This document shows positions 32,416 to 41,487 of a DNA stretch of 64,000 bases, piece after piece. Location: contig JAHDVF020000089.1 in the NCBI GenBank assembly GCA_022606425.2, forward strand, positions 124,001 to 188,000. The letters run 5' to 3'. Under the pieces are notes generated by a model. The model was given only the letters and a program-made list of their open reading frames with translations. It made no database searches and was not told where the DNA came from. How positions within the stretch are numbered: position 1 is the first letter of the stretch; the number at the start of each line of letters is the position of its first letter. The position numbers were made by a program, and so were the translations under genes. The DNA is from Lepidostoma basale (Eukaryota > Arthropoda > Insecta > Trichoptera > Lepidostomatidae).

Positions 32416-32602
32416 CTGCGAGCAGGGGCAGCTCGACGAGCTCCCTGTTATGTGTGAGGTTGAAGCGGGAGCTGTTCTGGCGGCGGTCCCGCCGCAGCAG
32501 CGCCGGGGGGGCCCCCAGGGCGCCGGTCGCCGTGCGCGGGACTATGGCTGCGGCGGGGGGCGGCGGAGTCGTGGGCGCGAGGGGTGCTCCACCTTTGTTT
32601 GA
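32416..32602 (-). CDS. PP2A B56/B' regulatory subunit, second exon with the N-terminal signature
   Basis: The 187-nt exon has an excellent acceptor (TTTTGTTATTTTGCAG) and a CAG|GTCGGT donor. It encodes a Pro/Ala-rich linker (APTTPPPPAAAIVP) and then RRQNSSRFNLTHNRELVELP. The last segment closely resembles the SSRFNxxxNREL..LP.L motif at the entry to the B56 core in animal B' gamma/delta-type subunits. These subunits are HEAT-repeat-like adaptors that give the PP2A phosphatase its substrates. The exon enters in phase 0 and leaves in phase 1. The next exon, expected to hold the EREELFIQKL-type core, was not found to the left and probably lies outside the window. A 142-bp tandem array begins about 45 bp inside the following intron. 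Confidence 0.72.
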
Positions 32603-32651
32603 CTGCAAAATAACAAAATTGAGAAATTAATAATGATAATACTACGACAAA

Positions 32652-32853
32652 TTCGTGGCAGGGTGGCGGGAGCTATGACTGGTGCAGCAAAATCCCAGAG
32701 TTCGATTCCCGGCGAAGGCAGTGTGATAGATTAGCTACCAATCACATGTTATGACAAACAATATGATAGCTATACCCTTTACATCGGTTTGACTTGCGCT
32801 GTAATGAGTTAAGGAGCAACTCAACAAAATAATAATAATAATAGATATTGATG
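32652..32853 (+). mobile_element. tRNA-derived SINE
   Basis: The head has GTGGCAGGGTGGCGGGAGC (A-box region) and GAGTTCGATTCCCGG (B box). The body is shortened (GTGATAGATTAGCTACCAAT) and the tail is AACAAAATAATAATAATAA. It lies about 50 bp upstream of the exon at 32416-32602. Confidence 0.8.
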
Positions 32854-32903
32854 AACGAACATTTTTGAAGAATCGTGACTAGTATTGTATGTTTTGCTTT
32901 ACT

Positions 32904-32949
32904 AAGAGGTTTGATAATGCACTGGCAAAACGAAACATGTCACTTTCTT
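32904..32949 (+). ncRNA. Hammerhead-like variant, family D (U3/A8 core)
   Basis: Stem I AAGAGGU (32904-32910) pairs with ACUU-CUU (32942-32949 with U46 bulged), seven pairs. The core reads UUGAUAA, that is CUGAUGA with C3 to U and G8 to A. Then an extra U, a decayed stem II, GAA, stem III ACAUGU (32935-32940) and cleavage base C32941. The downstream ACTTCCAGAAAAC matches the family-D 3' words. Confidence 0.5.
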
Positions 32950-33019
32950 ACAATAATTAATAATTAAACTTCCAGAAAACGCATGTTTTAGAAAAATAAT
33001 GAAGAATGTGATATGTTTA

Positions 33020-33150
33020 AATTACCATTACGCAGTCTCCCCGAAGGGGTAGGCATAAAGAATGGACTACCACACTTTAATCGATGCGGCATCCCATCCT
33101 TATCTTTTCGCCCCTGCGGGAGACGCGATGTGATGGGTTGTTTAATTAAT
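33020..33150. mobile_element. Two opposed LINE-A tail scraps
   Basis: A minus-strand GETA/tail piece (CAGTCTCCCCGAAGGGGTAG, 33028-33080) is followed by a plus-strand tail-like piece (CGCCCCTGCGGGAGACGCG then GTGATGGGTTGTTTAATT). Confidence 0.5.
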
Positions 33151-33241
33151 TACGTCCCGAAATTAAAACTGTCGTTATAGCCACAATCGATACCTTGTAT
33201 TTTTATATATTTAAATACAATATAATTGGATCCGTCTAAGG

Positions 33242-33708
33242 CATAGGTTTCGAATCTTTTCCGGGCCACCGCCCCCTTCACAAGAAAAATAAACGTTCAA
33301 CGCCCCCCCATAACAGTTATTCAAAAATATTTAGAAACACATAGTTGAATTTTAAATTATTAATATATCTTTTATGTATCTGAAAACGATTTGATTTGAT
33401 GATTGCATCATAAGTAAAATTAAAAAAGGATCCCAGAGATTGTTACATATGGGAAAATGGGTAAGTGATTACAAATGCGAAAATGAATATGGGAAAATGA
33501 TAACAATACATACAATAACAAAATAAACCAATATTTAAGTTTAATTTCCTTTATTAGTACCTACGTGATTGGCGTGTTTTATTTTTCTCTTTTTAGACTA
33601 ATTTTTTTTATCTGCCCACGCTCTCTATTTTTTCTGAGTCTTCTACTGCCCCCCTGAAAGCCTCAAACGCCCACAAGGGGGCGTTATCGCCCACTTTGAG
33701 AACTTAGG
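33242..33708. mobile_element. hAT-type MITE with perfect 8-bp target duplication
   Basis: GTCTAAGG flanks both sides (33234-33241 and 33709-33716). Ends CATAGGTTTCGAATCTTTTC and, reversed, CCTAAGTTCTCAAAGTGGG, with CCGCCCCC/GGGGGCG subterminal inverted words. 467 bp, no transposase. Related in style to 5009-5389. Confidence 0.88.
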
Positions 33709-33744
33709 GTCTAAGGTCAAAGACGATTTAAAGTAAATCATGTA

Positions 33745-34065
33745 TTCATTGTATCTCAATAGAGACGAAGATGCAAATTGGAAACAGAATATGGTTGATC
33801 GAGGAGTTTACAAGACTTATGACCTGTCATTGGTTGGGTTAAGCGCACGCTTTATGTAATAAAACATTCCCCTTTCCACCTTTTTTCTTATTAACACCAT
33901 GTCTGAGAAAATTTTGGAAGTTGTATATATGTTAATCTGCAACACCACCCTTTGGATGGTAGTTTTTTCAATCACAATTAATTCTTGAATTGATAACTCG
34001 TAAATGGGTAAAATCCAGTATTCGTCTACAAGTATTTGTATACATTCAAAATGTTGTAAATCGTG
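33745..34065. mobile_element. Foldback family C, copy 6
   Basis: TTGTATCTCAATAGAGACGA, CTGTCATTGGTTGGGTTAAG and GTTGTATATATGTTAATCTG, then a truncated right arm joined to the outer block (AATGGGTAAAATCCAGTATT). Confidence 0.8.
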
Positions 34066-34610
34066 TATAGCTTAACGATACAGCAATTTAATAGTAATTA
34101 AATTAAATATGTACATGGGACATGTATAACATATTAACATATTATATCTAACGAGGTATGTAATTAAGTAAGGGCGGTCCACGTCTAAAAGGACAAGAAG
34201 TATTAAGCATTGAAAGAGTAAACACGGAGCCTTGAGGGGTCCGAGTATAATCCGAGTACCTACTCGGGATGATTAAATATGCCCCTTAACCAAATGTATG
34301 AATAGCGTTCAAGGGATAAATAATTGAGCCACTTATTCACGATGAATTCGTAGGAGCCGCTTGTGGAAGAGATGGATTAATAATAAATGGATCAATGAAC
34401 AGCCAGTCAGATGTAATGACTAATACACACATAGGCAGTATGGCGCGGGATGCATTATTAATTTTTGATCGTGGAATTTTCGTTTCACAATTCCACGAAA
34501 TTCAATCTACGTAGGTACTTACAAAAGGTATAGAATTTAAACTAATTAACTAACTGTAAAAAATGGGAAATCATACACTAATGCTGGGCAAAAGCATATC
34601 TTCATTATAT
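34066..34610. other. No recognisable feature
   Basis: Mixed composition (GGGCGGTCCACGTCTAAAAG near 34165). No repeat or ORF identified. Confidence 0.4.
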
Positions 34611-34613
34611 ATA

Positions 34614-35304
34614 AAGTAGACGCTCTCTAAACCGGCGCCGCTTTAACCGGCCTATTCTTGGATGTCTAGGAGACAAGCAGCAACTTCCCAAAATGAGTGA
34701 TTTTCAACTTCAAGATGTTCAGGAATGGGTTCTTGAAGGTGATGACCCTCTTGAAAATGAAATGTTGAATGATGACGAGATAGTTCAGACTGTTATCAAC
34801 GAAGCACTAGAGGAAGAGGAAGTCGACTGTGAGGAGTACGAAGAAGACAACACGGTTAGTCACGACGAAGGAAAAGAGGCTCTATAGGTGGCGGCGATAT
34901 ACATTCAGCAACAGAAGGATTCTACTGCAGTAGATGTAATGTTCATAAAGAAATGGCGTGACTACGCTTTTAATAAGTCGATTAAACACAAGAAGCAGCA
35001 GAAAATAACAGATTTTTTTAATCCATTGTAGGCCTATTTTTTAAAAAAAATTTGGAGTGATGTGTGGCTTTTTCCTGTACATATCTTTTTACAGTTTGCG
35101 AAATGTTAATTTTTAACTCTTGAGTTTCTAATACAGAATAAAAATTCTGTTTTCGTAGTGTTTTGAATAAAAATGTGTTTTTTTTTCTTCCTTGGGAAAG
35201 TGTTTTATTAAATGTGTTTTTCACTACCTTCTCATTAACCGGCTTTTTCGTTATCCGGCCCAGGGTCGGTCCCGCCAAGGCCGGTTAAGAGAGAGAGTCT
35301 ACTG
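34614..35304 (+). mobile_element. Pogo/Tigger DNA transposon, internally deleted
   Basis: Ends AAGTAGACGCTCTCTAAACC and, reversed, CAGTAGACTCTCTCTCTTAA, flanked by TA (34612-34613 and 35305-35306). ACCGGCC words lie near both ends. About 690 bp, retaining only the 3' end of the transposase gene. Confidence 0.75.
34693..35031 (+). pseudogene. Pogo/Tigger transposase C-terminus
   Basis: An acidic tail (EALEEEEVDCEEYEEDN), an in-frame TAG, then IQQQKDSTAVDV, KKWRDYAF and the terminal QQKITDFFNPL. The last segment is a perfect PCNA-interaction (PIP) box, QxxIxxFF, which pogo-family transposases are known to carry at their C-termini. The DDE catalytic domain is absent. Confidence 0.7.
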
Positions 35305-35544
35305 TATGATATATTCGGTTAAAACAAACGTAGACCGTAGAATTGAAATCACTGAGAAGAATGTGCGGGAAAACGGTGTTTGATAAAATACAGATGTCTC
35401 CTTCATAAGTAAAATTAAAAAAGGATCACTTTGATGGTTTGAAAATATGGAACATTTTTAAGATAATCAAATGATTTTTCGGAAATCTCTTGATGGAAGT
35501 TCTATTAAAATAATAATGAAATAAAACGTTTAAAATTATTTAAA

Positions 35545-35640
35545 GTGTTTTAATACTATTATTTTTTAATAATGCCACACCACAAATTAAATGCTTCATA
35601 CGAAAAAAGCATATGATATATTTTCGTTCAGTGCCAGTGA
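35545..35640 (+). mobile_element. 3' box of an ACCGGU-type hammerhead element
   Basis: TTAATAATGCCACACCAC, then AATTAAATGCTTCATACGAA, matching the boxes at 15000-15045 and 51300-51340. The ribozyme part is missing. Confidence 0.5.
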
Positions 35641-35995
35641 CAAAGACTGCGGCGTAGATATTAATTTGACAGTAAAATGTTCTAAAAATTTTTTTTTTTT
35701 TTTCAAAAAAACTAGAAACTGTCTGGTTCTTGTTCATCAATCTTCCTTCCAGTCGAGGTGTCAGATAGCTATAAATGACGCTTCATCTAGCAGCGAAGTT
35801 ATCATCCTGTTGGAATTTGGTGGAACAAAACATAGCCTACGATTGGCGCTAAGAAGATAAGACTTTCAAGATTCGGGCGGAGATTAATATGCTCCAGAAC
35901 TTACAACAACCATTTATAAAGAATTTAAACGATAGTAAGAAAATGTGACATATACCTAAAACCTATAATGGTACGATTAAAAATTTAAGGTGAAA
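35641..35995. other. No recognisable feature
   Basis: Short plus-strand frame at 35591-35860 contains no known motif. Confidence 0.35.
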
Positions 35996-35999
35996 CGCT

Positions 36000-36578
36000 G
36001 ATATAAACAATAGAACTGGCAGAATAAAGATGAGAGCAGAATAAATGCGGTAGAGATGAGGTCCCTAAGACGTATGTGTGGTAGAACGATGTACGACATA
36101 ATCTCAAATGCTGACATTAGAAAGGAATGAAGAGCGAAAAAATGTATTGTGAACAAAATTATGAAAGGATCGCTGCGTTGGTTCGGACAAATGGAGTTCA
36201 TGGATGAAGAATGAATGGTTAAAAAAGTAACCGTTAACGATGTAAATGGAAAACATCGAACAAAATTATGAAAGGATCGCTGCGTTGGTTCAGACATATG
36301 GAGCGCATGGATGGAGAAAGATAGGTTGAGAAAGAATACGTTAATGATGTAAATGGAGTGCGGAGTCGAGGCAGGCCGAGGAAAACATGGCATGACCAAA
36401 TTAATCCAATTTTAAAGGTTGGTCATGTTAGAAGCCAGAAGAATCGAGGTGCGTGTATGACTCGCTGTATGAATGAATGAATGTGGAGAAGCTAGAGAGG
36501 TATGTCAGGATAGAGTAGTGTAACGGTCCATTCTCTCTGCTTACCCCTGCGGAGAAACGGCGTGATGGTTTGTTGTTG
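36000..36578 (+). mobile_element. LINE-A (GTTT-tail subtype) with internal 107-bp duplication
   Basis: Covers EMRSLRRMCGRT, MKGSLRWF, GRPRKTWHDQ, the GETA stop and a GTTGTTGTT tail, with several frameshifts. GAACAAAATTATGAAAGGAT occurs at 36151 and 36258, showing a tandem duplication of the GSLRWFG segment. Confidence 0.8.
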
Positions 36579-36604
36579 TTGTTAGAAATGAAAATAAAAT
36601 CACT

Positions 36605-36835
36605 AACAAGAGAAGGATACGATTTGGGAAAATGTAGGAACTCCCAAGAGTGATTGATAGTCAAAGTAAGAAAGAACACTAGTAAGGCAATTTTGAGAAA
36701 AATAACTATCAAACTAGTAAAAATTCTAATTGTCTTTCTTACTTTGCTGTCGATGACCCTTAGGGAATGAAGCAATTCTACGTAACCCCATCCCGAAGTC
36801 AATATCCCAAATCGTGCGCTCCCTTTTAAAATGAT
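36605..36835. mobile_element. Degenerate TIR element (MITE)
   Basis: GGATACGATTTGGGA at the left mirrors TCCCAAATCGTGCGCTCCC at the right; AAAGTAAGAAAGA mirrors TCTTTCTTACTTTG. No coding capacity beyond palindrome-driven frames. Confidence 0.55.
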
Positions 36836-37065
36836 TTTGACACAACGAAAGAGTAACAAAAAAAAAACGTAAATGCATGCTTAATGCTGTGTTAAGGAGT
36901 CACAAGCGGAGAAAAATTAAAGTGCATGGATAGATGATGAATATTAGCATGTAGAAATAAAAAAATATTACGAATTTATAACATTTTTATAATTTTATCT
37001 GGTCCAAATAGATTGAGATTGTTTTCAATGGCAAGAATTGAAGTATTTATGATATTACTAAACTT

Positions 37066-37202
37066 AACTAACTATCACCCATCTCCACGAATTTTTAGGC
37101 ATAAAAAAACACGTCGATTTCTCCGATTTGATTGTGCCACGTTTGCCTCGGCTTTCTACTATTTCTTGTTCTGTTTACATCGCTAGCATACACTTTCTTT
37201 AC
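37066..37202 (-). mobile_element. LINE-A fragment
   Basis: Reversed tail/GETA scrap (CTATCACCCATCTCCACGAA), then a jump to the reversed GRPRKTWHDQI and VYVNDVNG region. The RRACMTR part is deleted. Confidence 0.6.
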
Positions 37203-37261
37203 AATTATTTATTATTCTATATTCGCCATACTTTGTTTTGTAGATGCTTTATTTCTCTTTT

Positions 37262-37341
37262 TCTTTTTTATATACTTTATATACTTTTTATATACTTTTT
37301 ATATACTTTTATATACTTTTTATATACTTTTTATATACACG
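37262..37341. repeat. TATACTTTT minisatellite
   Basis: Seven or eight near-identical units of TATATACTTTT(T) expanded from the terminal sequence of the surrounding family-E element. Confidence 0.85.
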
Positions 37342-37342
37342 C

Positions 37343-38325
37343 CTTGGTTTGATATCACGAAGGGTGTTAAGCAGGGCTGCGTGATGTCTCCATGGTTGTT
37401 CAATCTGTATATGGACAAGTGTATGAAAGAACTTAAAGGTATAAATGCTGGTGCTAAGATGAGTGATTTATCTGTAAACTGTCTGCTTTACGCGGACGAT
37501 GCCGTTCTCGTTGCGGATAGTGCGGACGAATCACAAATCTTGGTGTCGACAATGAATGAGGTATGCAAGTCAAATGATTTAATGATGAATGTCGGAAAGT
37601 CAAAGGTGATGGTTTTCGAAAGGGAAGAGCAAATGACAGTTTGTAATATAAGTGTAAACGAAGAGAACTTGGAACAGGTGAGGGAATTTGTGTATTTAGG
37701 TAGTATGTTCACAGCAGATGCCCGAACGGATAGTGACGTCGAAAGAAGGGTTGGTGCGGGTAACAAAGTGAATGGAGCTTTAAAATAGTTATTGGAAACA
37801 AGAATTTATCAATGAAAGCGAAAACGGCCGTTCACAATGGAGTTCTGGTCCCAACCTTAATGTATGGAAGCGAAGCATGGAACTGGCAAAAGAAGGATGA
37901 GAGTAGAATAAATGCAGTAGAGATGAGGTCCCTAAGACGTATGTGTGGTAGAACGATATACGACAGAATCTCAAATGCTGATATAAGAAAGGAATGTAGA
38001 GCGGAAGAAGGTATTATGAAAGGATCGCTGCGTTGGTCCGGACATATGGAACGCATGGATGGAGAAAGAATGGTTAAGAAAGTATACGTTAATGATGTAA
38101 ATGGGTACGAAGTCGAGGCAGACCGAGGAAAACATGGCATGACCAAATTAATCAAATTTTAAAGGTTGGTCATGTTAGAAGTCGGAGGAATCGACGTGCG
38201 TGTATGACTCGTTGTATGAATGTGGAGGAAGCTAGAGAGGTTTGCCACGATAGAGTAGTGTGGCGGTCCATTCTCTCTGCCTACCCCTGCGGGGAAACGG
38301 CGTGATGGTTTTGTTTGTTGTTGTT
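37343..38325 (+). mobile_element. LINE-A, longest copy, with reverse-transcriptase motifs
   Basis: Begins inside the RT domain: GVKQGCVMSPWLFNLYMDKC, then LLYADDAVLVADS (the YADD catalytic box at about 37488-37500), then MMNVGKSKVMVFEREE and FVYLGSMFTADARTDSDVER. After one frameshift at about 37786, LMYGSEAWNWQKKDESRIN, SLRRMCGRTIYDRISNADIR and GSLRWSGHMERMDGERMVKK follow. Another break at about 38105 precedes GRPRKTWHDQINQ, RRACMTRCMNVEEAREV and the GETA stop, then a GTTTGTTGTTGTT tail. TATATACA-like words on both sides suggest a target duplication. Not autonomous: no endonuclease and two frame breaks. Clade not assigned. Confidence 0.85.
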
Positions 38326-38379
38326 GTTATATATACAACACATACTCGTAAATTAAAAAAAATTAAATTACATAAACAT

Positions 38380-38415
38380 GTTTCGGACAACCAGTCCACC
38401 CTTCAGTGATACATA
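38380..38415 (-). ncRNA. Hammerhead-like motif, family E copy 2, minus arm
   Basis: CUGAAGG (A9 to G), stem II GGAC-UGGUU-GUCC (four perfect pairs), GAA, stem III ACAUGU. Stem I AUGUAUCA against UAUGUAAU is mostly lost. Confidence 0.4.
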
Positions 38416-38532
38416 TTATAAAGATACACATTTAAAATATTATAAAATTGTTTACATGATCTGACAGATTTTAACATCTTTATAACATGTGTCAGATCAT
38501 GTAAACACTTTTAAATATGTATCTTTACAATA

Positions 38533-39460
38533 CGAGGTATGTTCAAAAAGTATCGCGAATTTTGAATTTCCGCCGGTTACGTTTATTCGATTTTTGATTT
38601 TTTTGTGGCGTTATGTTGGTACTCATATCTCTCACTTATGCCGATAAGTTCGGCCAGTTTGAATGTTCAGTTAATTTTTGAGAGCCACTTTGCTTGCACG
38701 TGTTTTGGCTCATCTTCGATTTTTGCCCACTCCAAAAAAATGGATCAAAGAATCTGTATCAAATTTTGAGTGAAAAACAAAATTAAGTCCCCGGACGCAT
38801 TCCGAATGTTGACTGTGGCATATGGTGAAGCTATCTTGGACCAAAGCAACGTTTATCGGTGGTACAAAATGTTCTCAGAGGACCGAGAAGATGTGAACGA
38901 AAAAGAGCCTGCCGGACGCCCGAGCACGTCAACAACAGACGAAAACATTGATGAAGTGAATAACATAGTATTGGCCAATCGTCAAATCACCGCTAGAGAA
39001 GTTGCTGAGGACTTAAACATATCGCTTGGCTCGTGCCATTCGATTTTTACCAATGATTTGGGCATGAGATCGGTCGCCGCGAAATTCGTACCAAAATTGC
39101 TCAATTTCGCATCTGCTTGTGCGCGAATTTTTGGCCAAAACAACACACCAATAATGCCGCAGCCACCGTATTCCCCAGATCTGACCCCCTGTGACTTTTT
39201 CTTGTTCCCGAAACTGAAGAGGCCCATGAAAGGACGACGCTAGGCTACGATTGAGGAGATAAAGACGGCATCGAAGGAGGAGCTGAACAAGATCACAAAA
39301 AATGATTTTTTGGGGTGCTTCGAGGATTGAAAAAAACGTTGGCACAAGTGTATAATATCTGGTTGGGATTACTTTGAAGGGGACAAAATAGAAATTCATG
39401 AATATATAAATAATTTTTGAAAAAAACACAAAATTCGCGATACTTTTTGAACGGACCTCG
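38533..39460 (+). mobile_element. Mariner element, internally deleted
   Basis: Terminal inverted repeats of about 28 bp (CGAGGTATGTTCAAAAAGTA and its near-mirror TACTTTTTGAACGGACCTCG), flanked by TA at 38531-38532 and 39461-39462. 928 bp against about 1.3 kb for a complete mariner. Confidence 0.9.
38770..39243 (+). pseudogene. Mariner transposase, central deletion
   Basis: N-terminal two-helix DNA-binding part (VYRWYKMFSEDREDVNEKE, then AGRPSTSTTDENIDEVNNIV, then ITAREVAEDLNISLGSCHSI) is joined in frame to NNTPIMPQPPYSPDLTPCDF, then FLFPKLKRPMKG. The segment holding the first two catalytic aspartates is deleted. The third (PDLTPCD) remains. The frame ends at TAG 39241, so it is truncated before the usual C-terminus. 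It could bind terminal repeats but not catalyse. Confidence 0.85.
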
Positions 39461-39512
39461 TATGCATCACTGAAGATGGACTGGTTGTCCGAAGATGTCT
39501 ACGTAATTAAAA
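39461..39512 (+). ncRNA. Hammerhead-like motif, family E copy 2, plus arm
   Basis: CUGAAGA core (39470-39476), extra U, stem II GGAC-UGGUU-GUCC, GAA, then GAUGU, a one-base-deleted stem III, and C. Directly adjoins the mariner right end. Confidence 0.45.
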
Positions 39513-39572
39513 AAAATTCATGTAAGTGTTGTATATACAAAGTATATAAAAAAGAAAAAGAGGAATAAATTA

Positions 39573-39665
39573 TTTCTTCAATTATTTTTTCCATGCATCC
39601 AAACTATTTTAATGACTCTTTCATTATTTTGATCATAAAACTTTCATTCGCATAGCATTCACTTC
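39573..39665 (-). mobile_element. LINE-A scrap
   Basis: Reversed MKGSLRWFG and NKIM region (TTTAATGACTCTTTCATTAT). No tail. Confidence 0.5.
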
Positions 39666-39675
39666 TTATATTTAC

Positions 39676-39965
39676 ATTTGAAAGCCGTGCCACACCGTTT
39701 TAAACAAGCTCTCCACATCGGTCTCCACCGGCGGTTTAAAACTGTGTAGACACTTGTTTGAAACCAAAATTCGTTTGACCTTCAACAAACTTTGTGGACG
39801 GACGCGCATAGTATGCGTGTGGATCCACCGTTTAAACACGCATTCCACATGAGGAGAGCTTGTTTACAACAGTAAATGGACGCTACACCAACCGTGGGCT
39901 CCACAGCTCTCCACCAAGGTCACCCCTGTGGAGAGCTTGTTTCAAACAGTGTGGCACGGCCTTGA
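39676..39965. mobile_element. Palindromic MITE with about 35-bp terminal repeats
   Basis: AAGCCGTGCCACACCGTTTT, then AAACAAGCTCTCCACA at the left; TGTGGAGAGCTTGTTTCAAA, then CAGTGTGGCACGGCCTT at the right. Internal GGTGGA/TCCACC words add further hairpins. No ORF. Confidence 0.8.
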
Positions 39966-40469
39966 CAATTCATCATATACAGATTTACAACACATTCATC
40001 TAAACTTTTAGATAACAAATTCAAAATTGAAAAATGGTTACAGAATATTCGAAATTTTAAATGACTGGTTATAGTATCTGACCTCAATGTTTTACATTAC
40101 TGTTCCTTTTAGAACAATTCTTACTTTCATTGAACGCAATTAGGATTTTGCGTGATGTCTACGCTCGGTGATTGATCACGGGAAATTGTTGAAAACTTCT
40201 GCCGGGAACGCTCTCAGACGTCACGTCATAGGTCATAGTGGACGCCCTCCTTCTCGGAACCAGGCTGGCTTTGCGATAAATATTTTTAGGTGAAAGTACA
40301 CAGACATCGGGCGGAAAAATAACATTTACAGTGACTTGAGTAAACCGATCAAATTAAAGCCTGAATTTCGTACGTCTCAGTAGAAAATGGGTCAATATTG
40401 GAGGATACAAACTAAGTCTCAAACAAAATATATCGTGGGTATTCTGCGAAAAAAGCATTAAGTTAAAAT

Positions 40470-40960
40470 TACTAATTAACTAACTAACTAACCATCACGC
40501 CTCTCTCGAAAGAATGGACTGCCACACTTTTCATTCCTGACATATTTCTCTCGTTTCCTCAACATTCATACATCGGGTCATGCACGCGCGTCGATTTTTC
40601 TGACTCCTCACATGGCCGACATTTAATATTTGATTTATTTGATCGTGCCACGTTTTCATTTATTTCTGGTTCCATTTACATCGTTAACATATAATTTTTT
40701 TTACCATTATTTCTCCATTCATTCTTTCCATATGTCCAAACCATCTTAATGATCCTTTCATTATTTTGTTCATGACGCCATCATTCGCACCGCATTCACT
40801 TCTAATATTTTCATTCGACACTCTATCATACACAGAGTATCCACACATTCGTCTAAGAGATCTCATTTCTACTGCATTTATTCTACTTTCATCCTTATTT
40901 TGCCAGTTCCATGCTTCACTTCCATACATAGGGGTCGGTAGAAGAACACCGATTACTACT
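40470..40960 (-). mobile_element. LINE-A, long minus copy
   Basis: Tail (40474), RRACMTR, HDQI, NGEIMVKK, MKGSLRWFGHMERM, SLRRMCGYSVYDRVSNENIR and MYGSEAWNWQNKDESRIN segments in reversed order. A small deletion removes part of the GETA region. Confidence 0.85.
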
Positions 40961-41039
40961 TACTTAAAATTACTTCTTCTGAGATAATTGAAGTTCAAAG
41001 TTTTGTAAGATATATCCATGAAATATATCCACAGAAGCA

Positions 41040-41225
41040 AAGATGGCAGAACAAAATGGAGTTCTAGTGCCAACCCTCACATATGGAAGTAAAGCTTGGA
41101 GCTGGAAAAAGAAGGATGAAAGTAGGATAAATGCCGTAGAAATGAGATCACTCAGAAGAATGTGCGAGAAAATGTTGTATGATAGAATACCGAACGATGA
41201 AATAAGCGAGAAATGTAAGGCAGAT
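41040..41225 (+). mobile_element. LINE-A internal segment
   Basis: NGVLVPTLTYGSKAWSWKKK, then DESRINAVEMRSLRRMC, then YDRIPNDEI. No 3' end. Adjacent to a small minus-strand scrap of the upstream VERRVGAGNKVNGAL region at 41325-41405. Confidence 0.75.
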
Positions 41226-41487
41226 GACTATTTTTTCAACAGTATAACCTCATCATTAAGTCAAAACAGCAAAATTTTGACTTAGTGCTTTTTCGCAGAA
41301 TACCCACGATATAAATATAAATTGAAAATTCTTGTTTCCAATAACTATTTTTAAAGCTCCATTCACTTTGTTACCCGCACCAACCCTTCTTTCGACGTCA
41401 CTATCCTACTCTCAATTACATTATTACTAATATTAAATTAAAAAGCAAAATGTGTTAGTATTTTTATTTAAAATACCTAAATTATGA

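Larger units (their letters stand above)
37203..39560. mobile_element. Foldback hammerhead element, family E, copy 2, split by a LINE and a mariner
   Basis: The left terminus (reversed 3' box CCATACTTTGTTTTGTAG, then CTTTTTCTTTTTTATATAC repeats) is at 37203-37342. It resumes at 38326 with the left arm (minus-strand hammerhead) and the inner palindrome TGATCTGACAGATTTTAACA, continues to 38532, and resumes after the mariner at 39461 with the plus-strand hammerhead. It ends GTGTTGTATATACAAAGTAT at about 39540. The intervening 37343-38325 and 38533-39460 are later insertions. Confidence 0.75.
40428..41316. repeat. Inverted duplication enclosing LINE-A copies
   Basis: ATATATCGTGGGTATTCTGC, then GAAAAAAGCATTAAGTT at 40428-40465 is mirrored by GCTTTTTCGCAGAATACCC, then ACGATATAAATAT at 41289-41320. 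Between them lie a minus and a plus LINE-A fragment. Confidence 0.7.

Noticed and set aside
37128..37352. Hydrophobic ORF rich in FLYTFYI
   Set aside because: Translation of the TATACTTTT minisatellite, not a membrane protein.
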